DNA of 44,621 nt from JAJRXK01 sp964593155. Its GTDB lineage: Bacteria; Krumholzibacteriota; Krumholzibacteriia; JAJRXK01. The position numbers and the translations under genes are program-made. The notes beneath the pieces are model-generated. The model was not told the origin of the DNA and did no database searches. It was given only the letters and a program-made list of their open reading frames with translations. The stretch lies in assembly GCA_964593155.1 (NCBI GenBank), contig CAZQHE010000015.1:1-44621 (forward strand). Reading direction: 5' to 3'. Positions 25,446 through 34,631 of this stretch are shown here, piece after piece; position 1 is the stretch's first letter; each line of letters begins with the position of its first letter.

Positions 25446-27203
25446 TCAGATGATCTCGGAATAGCCCTTCAGCTTCCGGCTGCGGCTCGGGTGCCGCAGC
25501 TTGCGCAGGGCCTTGGCCTCGATCTGGCGCACGCGCTCGCGGGTGACCTTGAAGATCGTGCCCACCTCCTCGAGCGTGCGCGGCGTGCCGTCGCCCAGCC
25601 CGAAGCGCAGACGGATGACCTTCTCCTCGCGCCGGGTCAGGGTGCTGAGCACGCGGCTCATGCGATCCTCGAGCATGGCGTGCGCGGCCTGCTTGGCCGG
25701 ACTCGGCGCCGAGGTGTCCTCGATGAAGTCACCCAGGTTGCTGTCCTCGTCCTCGCCGATCGGGCGGTCGAGCGACACCGGTTCCAGGCTGGCCTTCATG
25801 ACCTGCTTCACCTTGTCGGTGGGCATGTCCAGGAGCTTGGCCATCTCCTCGGCCGTGGGATCGCGGCCGAGCTCCTGCAGGAGCTGACGGCTCACCCGGT
25901 TCACCTTGTTGATGGCCTCGATCATGTGCACCGGCACGCGGATGGTGCGCGCCTGGTCGGCGATGGCCCGCGTGATGGCCTGGCGGATCCACCAGGTGGC
26001 GTAGGTCGAGAACTTGTAGCCCTTGCGGTAGTCGAACTTCTCGACGGCGCGCATGAGGCCACTGTTGCCCTCCTGGATGAGATCGAGGAATTCGAGACCG
26101 CGGTTGGTGTAGCGTTTGGCGATGCTGATCACGAGGCGGACGTTCGCCTCGATCATCTGCTTCACCGCCTGCTGCAGCTGCCGCTCGCCGGCGTCGATCT
26201 CCAGGACGAGTTCGTACAGCTTCTCCGAGTCGATGCCGATCTCGTCTTCGATCTTGCTGATCTTCGAGCGCAGCGAGCGGATCTTGTTCTGGATGTCCAC
26301 GAGGTCCTGGACGTCCATGCTGCCCTTGTCGGGCACGGTCACCGTCTTGTGCTTGCGCTTCTGCGCGGTGCGGATGGTGTCGGCCAACTTGTTGGCGTCG
26401 AGCCCACAGAAGTCCTCGCACTGGGCGATCTGCTCGCGCGTGCGATCGATCTTGCCCATGACCGTGCGCAGGGCGTTGCTCATCGACTCGACCTGCGAGG
26501 TGCTCAGCTTCAGCCCGACGAACTCGTCGAGGACCTTCTGCTCGCGGGTGTCGATCTTCTTCTCGAGGGTCTTGCGACGGCCGGCGGTGAGATCGTCGTT
26601 CTCGAGTTCCCTGCGGGCCTCGCGGATCTCGGCCTGCCACTTCTCGATCTTGTCGACCGCGCGCGTGATCCGCTGGCTCTCCTTGCGCGCCGTCGTGTTG
26701 ACGTTCCAGCTGCTGGCATCGGTCTGGATGACCTCGTCGACCACGAGCATGTCGCGACCGAGACGGTCGGCGAGACTGCGGAGCTCGTCGAGGGTGTGGG
26801 TCGACTGCAGGATGGCCTTGACCACCCGCAGCGTGCCCTCTTCCATGCGCCTGGCCAGCCGCACCTCGCCCTCGCGATCGAGCAAGGGGACCTTGCCCAT
26901 CTCGCGCAGGTACATGCGGACGGGGTCGTCGTACTTGACGTTGCTCTTCAGCGACTTCTTCTCGGCCTTCAACTTCTTCGCGCGGCGACGCTCCTTGAGC
27001 TCCATCTTCTGCTTCGCCGTGGCTTCGTCGTCGAAGTACTCGATCCGCAGATCGCTGAGCCGGTCGTAGATCCGATCGGCGTCGTTGATCTCGAACTCGT
27101 CACCGAGGAGCTCGTTGACCTCGTCGTGCAGCACGTAGCCACCGCGACGCTTGGCCTGCTTCTGCAGCTCCTTGATCAGGCTGTCGATTTGCGTCTTGTC
27201 CAT
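25446..27203 (-). CDS. rpoD: RNA polymerase primary sigma factor
   Basis: The 585-residue protein directs RNA polymerase to housekeeping promoters. It carries a short region 1.1 (MDKTQIDSLIKELQKQAKRR), region 1.2 (DPVRMYLREMGKVPLLDREGE), and a non-conserved insertion of about 200 residues, rich in charged helices. Region 2 follows (IEANVRLVISIAKRYTNRGLEFLDLIQEGN and YKFSTYATWWIRQAITRAI), then region 3 with RVPVHMIEAINKV. Region 4 includes the helix-turn-helix TLEEVGTIFKVTRERVRQIEAKALRKL. It is downstream of dnaG in the classic rpoD-dnaG pairing, 27 bases after it. Confidence 0.98.
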   Translation of the reverse strand: MDKTQIDSLIKELQKQAKRRGGYVLHDEVNELLGDEFEINDADRIYDRLSDLRIEYFDDEATAKQKMELKERRRAKKLKAEKKSLKSNVKYDDPVRMYLREMGKVPLLDREGEVRLARRMEEGTLRVVKAILQSTHTLDELRSLADRLGRDMLVVDEVIQTDASSWNVNTTARKESQRITRAVDKIEKWQAEIREARRELENDDLTAGRRKTLEKKIDTREQKVLDEFVGLKLSTSQVESMSNALRTVMGKIDRTREQIAQCEDFCGLDANKLADTIRTAQKRKHKTVTVPDKGSMDVQDLVDIQNKIRSLRSKISKIEDEIGIDSEKLYELVLEIDAGERQLQQAVKQMIEANVRLVISIAKRYTNRGLEFLDLIQEGNSGLMRAVEKFDYRKGYKFSTYATWWIRQAITRAIADQARTIRVPVHMIEAINKVNRVSRQLLQELGRDPTAEEMAKLLDMPTDKVKQVMKASLEPVSLDRPIGEDEDSNLGDFIEDTSAPSPAKQAAHAMLEDRMSRVLSTLTRREEKVIRLRFGLGDGTPRTLEEVGTIFKVTRERVRQIEAKALRKLRHPSRSRKLKGYSEII

Positions 27204-27230
27204 CGGCTCGGTTTCCCCCGTGCGAACGGG

Positions 27231-29009
27231 TCAGGAGGGATCCGTCGGGTGTGACGACGCGTCGTCGCCGGGACGACTGCGAGCGAGTCGATCCTTCCAC
27301 TCGTCGCTGCCGCTGCGGTACGCCGCATCGATGTCATCGCGCTCCTGCCGGGATCGAGCGCGGTGGGACAGTCGCTTCTCTGCTTCCAGGAGGGCGTCGA
27401 TCTCGGCGACCGGGTCGAGATCTCCGCCGTCGGGAGCCGGTTCGTTCTCGCTGAGCAGGCCCGCCAGGACGGGCTCGAGGTCGGTGCCCTCGACGCCGAG
27501 CTGGTGCACGGCGGTGATGGCGTCGACCTCGGGCGCGACGGCGGACAGCTTCTCGGCGAGGGCGGCGTGCGCGGAAGAGCGCCAGGGGCCGGGGCGCTCC
27601 CGCTCGAGGAGGTGCCGTCGCGCGCGGCGCGAGGTCAGCGCGAGGGCGAGGAGTCGGCGCTCGGTGGGAGGAACGGCGTCGGGGGCTTCCGTCGTACCGG
27701 CGTCCGTCTCCGGTGCGGGCCTGGACCCGCGCCGCGACGCCGAGGCCAACAGGGCGTGCCGGCTGACGCCGAAGGCGTCGGCGGCCTCGGCCAACAGGAG
27801 TTCGGAGCGAACCGGGTCGGAGATCTCCGCGGCGATCCCGCGGAGGTGCGTGAGCGCACGCTCACGGAGCACCCGACCGCCTCCGCGCTCGTCGACCTCT
27901 TCCCGCATGCACTCCACGAGGCCCGGTGCCTCCTGCAGCGCTTCCTGCACCTCGTCCCCCTTGCCCGCGGCCAGAAGGTCGGCCGGATCGTGACCCTGCG
28001 GCAACCGCACGATTCTCACGTCGATCCCGGCCGCCATGGCGATTCCCGCCGATTTGAACGCTGCCTTGCGCCCCGCCGTGTCACCGTCGAAGACCAGGAC
28101 CACCTCGAGCACCCATCGCTGCAACATCCTGGCCTGTTCCGCCGTGAAGGCCGTGCCACACGTGGCCACGGTCTGCGTCCAGCCAGCCTGATGGAGTGCG
28201 AGCGCGTCCAGATACCCTTCGACGAGGACGGCCTTCCGGGCACGGACCATGGCGGGCCGAGCCTCGGGCAAGGCATAAAGGGTCTGACGCTTCCGGAAGA
28301 CGGAGGTTTCGGGCGTGTTGAGATATTTGGGCTCACCGGGCCCCAGGATCCTGCCGCCGAACCCGTAGACCTTCTGGGCTACGCCACGAATCGGGAATAT
28401 AAGCCGCGATCGGAAATAGGCAAACGGCGGCCGGCCCTCGCTGCGACGGGCCAGAGAGGTCCCGAACAGGGACTCGGCGTCGATTTTCGCCTCTTTCGCG
28501 GCTTGCAGGAAGCGCGACCCGTCGGCCGGCGCCCAGCCCAGACCGAAGGCCTCGATCGTCTCGGGCGCGAGCCCGCGCTCGCGGACGTAGGCCCGCGCCT
28601 GCTGTCCGTCGGCGCCCTGGAGCTGTTCGGCGAACCACTTCTCGGCCCAGGCATTGGCCTTCAGGTAGCCCTCGCGGGGATCCGGTCCGGCGTCCTCCCG
28701 GTCGGTCACCGACCGCTGCAGGTCGATTCCCAGCCGGTCGGCGCACCACTCCACCGCCTCGGGGAACGACATCCCTTCCTTGTCCATGAGGAAGCGGAAC
28801 ACGTTCCCCCCACGCTGACACCCGAAGCAGTAGAAGATCTGCCGCTCGGTGTTCACGTGGAAGCTCGGGGTCTTCTCGGTGTGGAAGGGGCAGCGGGCCC
28901 AGTACGAGCCGCCCTTGCGCGTGAGCGTGAGGAAGTGCCCGACGACCTGCTCGATCGCAGTGTCCTCGCGGATCTTGTCGATGACGTCGTCGGGGATGCG
29001 GCCGCGCAT
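27231..29009 (-). CDS. dnaG: DNA primase
   Basis: The 592-residue protein makes RNA primers at the replication fork. An N-terminal CHC2 zinc finger (CPFHTEKTPSFHVNTERQIFYCFGC) is followed by the catalytic core with a TOPRIM domain (VLVEGYLDALALHQAG with the acidic Glu, then LVFDGDTAGRKAAF). The C-terminal DnaB-binding region is present but divergent. The start at 29009 is preferred because GAGG stands 4 bases upstream and the protein then begins MRGRIPDDVIDKIRE like other primases; an earlier start at 29033 adds eight residues. Confidence 0.97.
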   Translation of the reverse strand: MRGRIPDDVIDKIREDTAIEQVVGHFLTLTRKGGSYWARCPFHTEKTPSFHVNTERQIFYCFGCQRGGNVFRFLMDKEGMSFPEAVEWCADRLGIDLQRSVTDREDAGPDPREGYLKANAWAEKWFAEQLQGADGQQARAYVRERGLAPETIEAFGLGWAPADGSRFLQAAKEAKIDAESLFGTSLARRSEGRPPFAYFRSRLIFPIRGVAQKVYGFGGRILGPGEPKYLNTPETSVFRKRQTLYALPEARPAMVRARKAVLVEGYLDALALHQAGWTQTVATCGTAFTAEQARMLQRWVLEVVLVFDGDTAGRKAAFKSAGIAMAAGIDVRIVRLPQGHDPADLLAAGKGDEVQEALQEAPGLVECMREEVDERGGGRVLRERALTHLRGIAAEISDPVRSELLLAEAADAFGVSRHALLASASRRGSRPAPETDAGTTEAPDAVPPTERRLLALALTSRRARRHLLERERPGPWRSSAHAALAEKLSAVAPEVDAITAVHQLGVEGTDLEPVLAGLLSENEPAPDGGDLDPVAEIDALLEAEKRLSHRARSRQERDDIDAAYRSGSDEWKDRLARSRPGDDASSHPTDPS

Positions 29010-29119
29010 CGGCACCTCGGTCCGAAGGAGCACGCCGGGCGAGAGCGGGCTGGGCGGGAGTCGTTCTCATGGTAGGCGGGCGAACGGCACTCGCCAGGCA
29101 CGAATCGCCGTCGCGACGA

Positions 29120-31552
29120 TCACAGTTCGACGACGGTCACCCCGTCGTCGTGGCGGCCCCCGCCGCCGAGCTGCGATCGCCGGATCCGCGGGTCCTCGCG
29201 CAGGCGCTGCCCGATCACCGCGCGCAGCCGTCCCGTCCCCTTGCCGTGCACCACCTCGAGCTCGCGCATGCCCGTCACCAGGCAGCGATCGACGGCGCGA
29301 TCGACCAGTCGCCAGGCGTCCTCGACGTCGTAGCCGCGCACGTCGACCTGCGTGGCGGCCAACGGCGACGCGTCGGACAACTGGGTGCGGATGGTGCCCT
29401 CGCTCGGGGCAGTCTCGACACGGGCCTGCTCGTCGTCGGGCGCGGCCAGCTGATCCACCCGTGCCACCACGCGCGCCCCGCCGATCTCCAGGCGCACCCT
29501 GTCGCCGCGCACCTCGACGATCCGACCCACCGATCCCAGGTCGGTGTGACGGACCAGCGCGCCTTCCTCGATCCGTGGCGTGCGGCGCGGTCCGCTCGCG
29601 GGGCGCCGGCGTTTCTCCTGGCGCTGGCGCAGGTGCTCGGAGCGTTCCTCGATCTCGTCGCGCGCGGCCCGCGCGGCCTCGACCGACTCCTCCGAACCAC
29701 CCGCTTCGCGGATCTGCTGCAGCAGGCGTTCGACGCGTCGCCGCGCATTGCGCACGATCCCCTCGGCCTCGCGCTCGGCCTGGTCCAGTCGCTCCTTGCG
29801 GCTCTGCTTGAGCTCGCGCGCCAGACGGTCGTAGTGCTGCTGGCTCAGCCTGCTGCGGTCGAGCTGTTCGGTGAGCTCGGCGCGCGTGGCCTCGGCCTCG
29901 GCGCGGGCGGCCTCCATGGACCGCAGCAGTTCGTCCAGACGCACGCGCTCGTCGCCGAGCAGTCCGCGCGCCCGCCCCAGGACGTCGTCGGGCATCGCCA
30001 TGCGCTCGGCGATCTCGAGCGCGTGGCTGGCCCCGGGAACGTCGAGCCGCAGTTCGAAGAGCGGACGCAGGTGTTCCTGGTCGAAGGCCATGCTCGCGTG
30101 ACGGAAGGCCGGATCCTCCTCGACCAGGGCCTTGAGCTGGCCGTAGTGCGTGGTCACGAAGGCGCGGCCGCCACCGCGGACCAGGTGCTCGAGGATCGCG
30201 CGCGCGAGCACCACGCCCTCTTCGGGATCGGTGCCGCCGCCGATCTCGTCGAGCAGCACGAGCGAGCGCTCGGTGGCCGTGGCCAGGATCGCCCGCAGGT
30301 GCGTGAGGTGCGCGCTGAAGCTGCTGAGCGCGTCCTCGATCGACTGTTCGTCGCCGGTGTCCACGAGCACGTGGTCGAACACGGGCAGGCGCGGCGGGTG
30401 CGCACAGGGCAGCGGGATCGCCGCCTGGGCCATGAGGGCGGCCAGGCCCACCGACTTCAGCGTGACGGTCTTGCCGCCCGCGTTGGGACCGCTCACGAGG
30501 ATCAGACGCGCGTCGTCGAGGCGCAGGTCCAGGGGAACCAGATCTTCGGGCCGGCCCGCATCGGCCAGACTCCGCTGCAGCAGCGGATGGCGGAAGCCCT
30601 CGATGCGCACCGGCGCCCGCGGTGATCGCTCGAGCTGCGGTATCTCGGCCTCGTGGGCGTGTCCCCAGCGCGCCCGGGCGCGCACGGTGTCGATCTCGAC
30701 CGCGCGCTCGAACAGATCGAGCAGCGCGGGCACGCGATCGGCCACCGCGCGGTTCAGCTCGACGAGGATACGGCGTTCCTCGTCCTCGACCGCGATCCGG
30801 CACTCGGCCAGTTCGTTGCCCGCCTCGACCACGGCCATCGGTTCGACGAAGACGGTGCCGCCGGTGCCGCTGCGGTCGTGGACGATGCCCGGCACCCTGC
30901 GCCGCGCGCCCGCGCGCACGGGAATGCACGGACGCGATCCCCGCATGACCAGTTCGCCGGACATGGTGTGGCCGCCCGCGGCCGCTTCCTGCATGGCGTT
31001 GCGCGCGACGTCGCGGACCCGTGCCTCGGCCGCCTCGGCCTCACGGCGCAGCGGTCCGAGCCGTGGGCTGGCCGAGTCGCGCAGACGGCCGTCGGGATCG
31101 AGGGCGGCCTCGAGCCGCTCGGCCAGAGGCGCCGGGTCCTCGGCCCCGCGCAGCGAGCGCGCGGTGAAGGTCAGACGGTCGCCGAAGGCGCGCACGCCGT
31201 GGATCAGCTCGCTCAGGCCGCGCGCGGCACCGGCCACGGCGGCCAGGTCCTCGCCGCCGAGCGGTCCCGTCTCGGTCCGTTCGTCGCCGACGATCGCCAC
31301 CAGGTCCTCGCAGGGAGCCAGCGGCACGTCGTCGCCCCGGTCGAGGTGGCGGAGGATCTCCTCGACCCAGCGGAAGCGTTCGCGCAGCGGCTCGACGTCG
31401 TCCACGGGTTCACTGCGACGGATGCGGTCGCCGGCCCGCCCCAGGGCGGCGTGCTCGGACACCGAGGCGAGCAGCCGATCCCACCCGAGGATCCGCGCCG
31501 CGCGCCGGCCCTCGTCGTCGCGGAGCAGCGATCGTTCAGGGCTGGGATCCAT
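29120..31552 (-). CDS. mutS2: MutS2 family ATPase with Smr nuclease domain
   Basis: The 810-residue protein lacks the mismatch-reading N-terminus of MutS. It has the core and clamp helices, Walker A GPNAGGKT, Walker B with VLLDEIGGGTDPEEG and the conserved THYGQLKALV. A long coiled coil follows (~500-640), then a small beta domain (GALVRHTDLGSVGRIVEVRGDRV), and the C-terminal Smr domain VDVRGYDVEDAWRLVD with HGKGTGRLR. MutS2 proteins act against recombination intermediates, or rescue collided ribosomes in some bacteria; which applies here is not visible. The start overlaps the cvpA stop by 17 bases. Confidence 0.96.
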   Translation of the reverse strand: MDPSPERSLLRDDEGRRAARILGWDRLLASVSEHAALGRAGDRIRRSEPVDDVEPLRERFRWVEEILRHLDRGDDVPLAPCEDLVAIVGDERTETGPLGGEDLAAVAGAARGLSELIHGVRAFGDRLTFTARSLRGAEDPAPLAERLEAALDPDGRLRDSASPRLGPLRREAEAAEARVRDVARNAMQEAAAGGHTMSGELVMRGSRPCIPVRAGARRRVPGIVHDRSGTGGTVFVEPMAVVEAGNELAECRIAVEDEERRILVELNRAVADRVPALLDLFERAVEIDTVRARARWGHAHEAEIPQLERSPRAPVRIEGFRHPLLQRSLADAGRPEDLVPLDLRLDDARLILVSGPNAGGKTVTLKSVGLAALMAQAAIPLPCAHPPRLPVFDHVLVDTGDEQSIEDALSSFSAHLTHLRAILATATERSLVLLDEIGGGTDPEEGVVLARAILEHLVRGGGRAFVTTHYGQLKALVEEDPAFRHASMAFDQEHLRPLFELRLDVPGASHALEIAERMAMPDDVLGRARGLLGDERVRLDELLRSMEAARAEAEATRAELTEQLDRSRLSQQHYDRLARELKQSRKERLDQAEREAEGIVRNARRRVERLLQQIREAGGSEESVEAARAARDEIEERSEHLRQRQEKRRRPASGPRRTPRIEEGALVRHTDLGSVGRIVEVRGDRVRLEIGGARVVARVDQLAAPDDEQARVETAPSEGTIRTQLSDASPLAATQVDVRGYDVEDAWRLVDRAVDRCLVTGMRELEVVHGKGTGRLRAVIGQRLREDPRIRRSQLGGGGRHDDGVTVVEL

Positions 31553-32147
31553 CGTCGCCTTCGAGTCGTTGCACGGTCTCGTCGACCGTGGCCCGGATCT
31601 GCTCCGCCGCGTCGCGCGCCACCGGCTCGACGTGCTCGCGGATCATCTCGAAGAAGTCCTCGCTGCCGCCCCAGGCGGAGCTGGCCGCGTCGTACACCGC
31701 GGGCGCGAGGTGCAACACGGCGGCGGAGATCTCGTCGTCGCGCAGGGTCCGCTTGAACTCGTCGTCGACCGGCAGGGCCAGGACCAGGATCAGCGCACAG
31801 CTGGCGATGACCAGACCGAACAACGCCCCCAGCACGGCACCACCCGCGCGGTCGAGCCATCCGGTGATCGTGAGCCGGACGATCTTCTGCGACAGCTGCG
31901 CCAACAGTCGCACCGCCACCAGTCCGCCGACGATCACCACCACCCACGATCCGAAGAAGGCCACGCGCGCGGGCATGCCCCACTGGTCGTGGAAGATCGG
32001 TTCGAGGTCGCCGGCCAGGCGCGAGGCGAAGAGGAACACCACGAGAAGACCCAGGATCTCGACCAGGCGCCGGACCACACCCTGACGCACGCCCTCGATC
32101 ACGAACCACGTGATCACCACGGCCATGGCGACGTAGACGACGGTCAT
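31536..32147 (-). CDS. cvpA: CvpA family membrane protein
   Basis: The 203-residue inner-membrane protein has four hydrophobic segments: VYVAMAVVITWFVIEGV, LVEILGLLVVFLFASRLAG, FFGSWVVVIVGGLVAVRLLA and AGGAVLGALFGLVIASCALILVLALP. An acidic soluble tail follows. The pattern GxxxGxVVRRLVEILG is typical of the CvpA/colicin V production family, whose members affect envelope stability. It is coupled at both ends by overlaps to yqeY (4 bases) and mutS2, and cvpA next to mutS2 is a widespread neighbourhood. Function beyond membrane location is inference. Confidence 0.88.
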   Translation of the reverse strand: MTVVYVAMAVVITWFVIEGVRQGVVRRLVEILGLLVVFLFASRLAGDLEPIFHDQWGMPARVAFFGSWVVVIVGGLVAVRLLAQLSQKIVRLTITGWLDRAGGAVLGALFGLVIASCALILVLALPVDDEFKRTLRDDEISAAVLHLAPAVYDAASSAWGGSEDFFEMIREHVEPVARDAAEQIRATVDETVQRLEGDDGSQP

Positions 32148-32596
32148 CCGGCCAGCTTCTTCTTCACGACCGCACTCACGCGGCCTCCGTCGGCGCGGCC
32201 GTCGGCACGGGCGATCGCCGCCTTCATCACGCGCCCCATGTCCTTCATCGACGACGCCCCCTCGTCGGCGATCACGGTCTCGACCAGCGACTCGAGCTCG
32301 TCGTCGCTCAGCGGTTCGGGCAGGTAGGAGCGCACGACCGACAGCTCGAACTCCTCGGCCGCGGCCAACTCGTCGCGTCCCGCCTTGCGCGCTTCCTCCA
32401 GGCCCTCCTCGCGCTGCTTGGCGTAGCTCAGGAGCACCCGCGTGACGCCCTCGTCCCCGGTGGCCTGCGGATCGTCGATCGCGGCCGACTTGACCCTCGA
32501 GATCAGCATGCGCAGCACAGCGAGTCGGTCCTTGTCGCGCGCCTTCATGGCGGCCTTCATGTCGGACTGCAGACGCTCGAACAACGAATCACTCAT
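32144..32596 (-). CDS. YqeY/GatB-like domain protein
   Basis: The 150-residue protein has the standard YqeY length. It opens with SLFERLQSDMKAAMKARDKDRLAVLRMLISRVK, and the C-terminal half contains YLPEPLSDDELESLVETVI and KDMGRVMKAAIARADGRADG. These match the YqeY family, which is related to the tRNA-binding C-terminal domain of the GatB amidotransferase subunit. In many bacteria it sits near dnaG and rpoD, as here. Its biochemical role is not established. The ATG at 32596 has GGAAGAGG upstream; the start overlaps the rsmE stop by 8 bases and the stop overlaps the cvpA start by 4. Confidence 0.93.
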   Translation of the reverse strand: MSDSLFERLQSDMKAAMKARDKDRLAVLRMLISRVKSAAIDDPQATGDEGVTRVLLSYAKQREEGLEEARKAGRDELAAAEEFELSVVRSYLPEPLSDDELESLVETVIADEGASSMKDMGRVMKAAIARADGRADGGRVSAVVKKKLAG

Positions 32597-33326
32597 GACC
32601 TCTTCCTTCGTTCAGGGCCGCGGCCAGGACGATGGCCGCGGTCTCGGCGCGCAAACGGAAGGGTCCGAGCGTGATCGCCCGTGCCCCGTGTTCGCGCAGC
32701 CAGTTCTTCTCGTCGTCGCTGAACCCGCCCTCGGGACCGACCAGCGCCAGGTGCGGCGCGCGGTCCTCGAGCCCGAGTCCGGCGACGCGAGTCTCTTCTT
32801 CGACCTCGTCGGCGACGATCACCGTCGCGTCCGCCCCGTGGTCCTCGACCGCGTCGGCCAACGTCCGCGGCCCGGTCACCTCGACCCGCCACGACCGGCC
32901 CGACTGCTTGGTGGCGCTGTCGGCGATGCGCTGCCAGCGCTCGATCCTACGCCCGGCCCCGTCGGGCTTCCACTTCACGACGTTGTGGGCCGCGATCAGC
33001 GGCACCACGCGGTGGACTCCCAGCTCGACCATCTTCTCGAGCGCCACCTCGAAGTGGTCGCCCTTGAGCAGGGCGAGACCCACCGTCGACCAGGGCGCGC
33101 CCTCCTCGCGGGGGTCGCGCTCGGTCCGCACGATCTTCGCGTGCACCAGCTTCCGGCCCTCGACGCGGTCGATCTCGGCGTGCAGGAAACGCCCGGTGCC
33201 GTCGGTGCAGACGATCGTGTCGCCCACGCGGCGCCGCAGGACCTTGACCACGTGCTGGGCCTCGGCACCCTCGAGCAGGATCGACGAGCCGTGGATCTGC
33301 CGGGGCTCGACGAATTGCAGCTGCAC
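32589..33326 (-). CDS. rsmE: 16S rRNA (uracil-1498-N3)-methyltransferase
   Basis: The 245-residue SPOUT-class enzyme methylates U1498 of 16S rRNA. The N-terminal PUA-like part has HVVKVLRRRVGDTIVCTDGTG. The C-terminal trefoil-knot SAM site has LALVGPEGGFSDDEKNWLREHGARAITLGPFRLRAETA, the family signature. A GTG start at 33326 uses AGGAG that overlaps the dnaJ stop codon, so translation is probably coupled to dnaJ, nine bases upstream. rsmE after dnaJ is a common arrangement. Confidence 0.96.
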   Translation of the reverse strand: MQLQFVEPRQIHGSSILLEGAEAQHVVKVLRRRVGDTIVCTDGTGRFLHAEIDRVEGRKLVHAKIVRTERDPREEGAPWSTVGLALLKGDHFEVALEKMVELGVHRVVPLIAAHNVVKWKPDGAGRRIERWQRIADSATKQSGRSWRVEVTGPRTLADAVEDHGADATVIVADEVEEETRVAGLGLEDRAPHLALVGPEGGFSDDEKNWLREHGARAITLGPFRLRAETAAIVLAAALNEGRGHE

Positions 33327-33335
33327 GGTCCGCTC

Positions 33336-34484
33336 CTAGTCGTACACGCGGCGCCCGGGCTCCGGAACGCCCTTGGACAGGGCGTCGCGCATCTCCTCGA
33401 GTGTCTTCTTCTCGCCGCGTCCCAGCGACTGCGGCGTCCACCCGATGATGCGCACCAACTGGTCCCCGCGTCCACTGCCGTGCAGGTGCGGAATGCCCTT
33501 GCCCCGCATGCGGAAGACCTTGTGCGACTGCGTCCCCGCCGGGATCTTCAGTGCCACGCGGCCATCGACGGTGGGGACCTGCACCTTGGTGCCGAGTGCG
33601 AGGTCGACCGTGGACACGGGCACGTTGATCAGCACGTCGTCGCCGTGGCGCTCGAAGCGCTCGTGCTCGATCTCTTCGATCACCACCAGCACGTCGCCGG
33701 GAGAACCACCCCGGTCGCCGATGTCGCCCTCGCCCTTCAGGGTGAGGTAGTTGCCGGTGGTCACGCCGGCCGGGATCTTGACGGTGACCGTGGACTCGCC
33801 GCGGACGTGGCCGGTGCCGTTGCAGTCGCCGCAAGGGTCGGTGACCACGGTTCCCTCGCCGTGGCACTGCGGACACACCACCACGTTCATGAACTGACCG
33901 AGCAGGGTGCGCTGCACGCGGCGGACCTGCCCCTGCCCCTGACACTGCGGACAGGCCTGCGGCTTCGCGCCGCCGCGCGAACCGGAGCCCTGGCAGGTCG
34001 GACACGCCACCTGCTTGCGGAGCTTGATCGTCTTCTCGACGCCTTCGGCCACCTCCTCGAGCGTGAGCTTGACCTTGATCTGCAGGTCACGGCCCCGGCC
34101 GCTGCGCCGACGCCCTCCGCCGGCCGCTGCCTCACCGAAGATGTCGCCGAAGGCTCCGCCGCCGAAGTCGCGCATGAAGGCGCGCAGGGCGTCGGACAGG
34201 TCGAAGTCGTAGCCGCCCGCACCGCCGAAGCCGCCCGCACCGCCGAAACCCTGGTCGGCTTCGACACCCGCGTGGCCGAACTGGTCGTAGCGCTGCCGCT
34301 TCTCCGGGTCGCGCAGCACCTCGTAGGCCTCGGTCGCCTCGCGAAAGTGCTCCTCGGCCGCTTCGTCGCCCGGATTCTTGTCCGGGTGGTACTGCACGGC
34401 GAGCTTGCGGTACGCCTTCTTGATGGCCGACTCGTCGGCGTCGCGATCGACGCCGAGGATCTCGTAGTAGTCTCGCTTGCTCAT
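33336..34484 (-). CDS. dnaJ: Chaperone DnaJ (type I)
   Basis: The 382-residue co-chaperone of DnaK has all type I regions. These are the J domain with HPD (YHPDKNPGD, about 32-40), the Gly/Phe-rich linker (GGAGGFGGAGGYDFD), the zinc-binding region with four CxxCxGxG repeats (CPTCQGSG, CPQCQGQG, CPQCHGEG, CGDCNGTG), and the C-terminal substrate-binding domain. The ATG at 34484 follows GGAAAG. It lies 147 bases after dnaK, separated by a strong hairpin, so its expression may be partly uncoupled from dnaK. Confidence 0.98.
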   Translation of the reverse strand: MSKRDYYEILGVDRDADESAIKKAYRKLAVQYHPDKNPGDEAAEEHFREATEAYEVLRDPEKRQRYDQFGHAGVEADQGFGGAGGFGGAGGYDFDLSDALRAFMRDFGGGAFGDIFGEAAAGGGRRRSGRGRDLQIKVKLTLEEVAEGVEKTIKLRKQVACPTCQGSGSRGGAKPQACPQCQGQGQVRRVQRTLLGQFMNVVVCPQCHGEGTVVTDPCGDCNGTGHVRGESTVTVKIPAGVTTGNYLTLKGEGDIGDRGGSPGDVLVVIEEIEHERFERHGDDVLINVPVSTVDLALGTKVQVPTVDGRVALKIPAGTQSHKVFRMRGKGIPHLHGSGRGDQLVRIIGWTPQSLGRGEKKTLEEMRDALSKGVPEPGRRVYD

Positions 34485-34580
34485 GCACGGGCTTTCCGTG
34501 GTGGGTCAGCGGGCTCGCCGAACGTCCAAGAAAAGGCCGGCGAGTGCAAGCGCAACCGCCGGATGCCGACCAGGGACACA

Positions 34581-34614
34581 CGAACGGCCCCGAGCGGACG
34601 CCCGGGGCCGTTCG
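34581..34614 (-). terminator. Strong hairpin between dnaK and dnaJ
   Basis: A stem CGAACGGCCCCG/CGGGGCCGTTCG of 12 pairs with a 10-base loop follows the dnaK stop. No T-run follows, so it may be a leaky terminator, an RNA processing or stabilising element, or both. A second smaller inverted repeat (CTCGCCG/CGGCGAG) lies nearer dnaJ at about 34513-34542. Confidence 0.6.
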
Positions 34615-34631
34615 AGGCGGCCGAGCCGGGC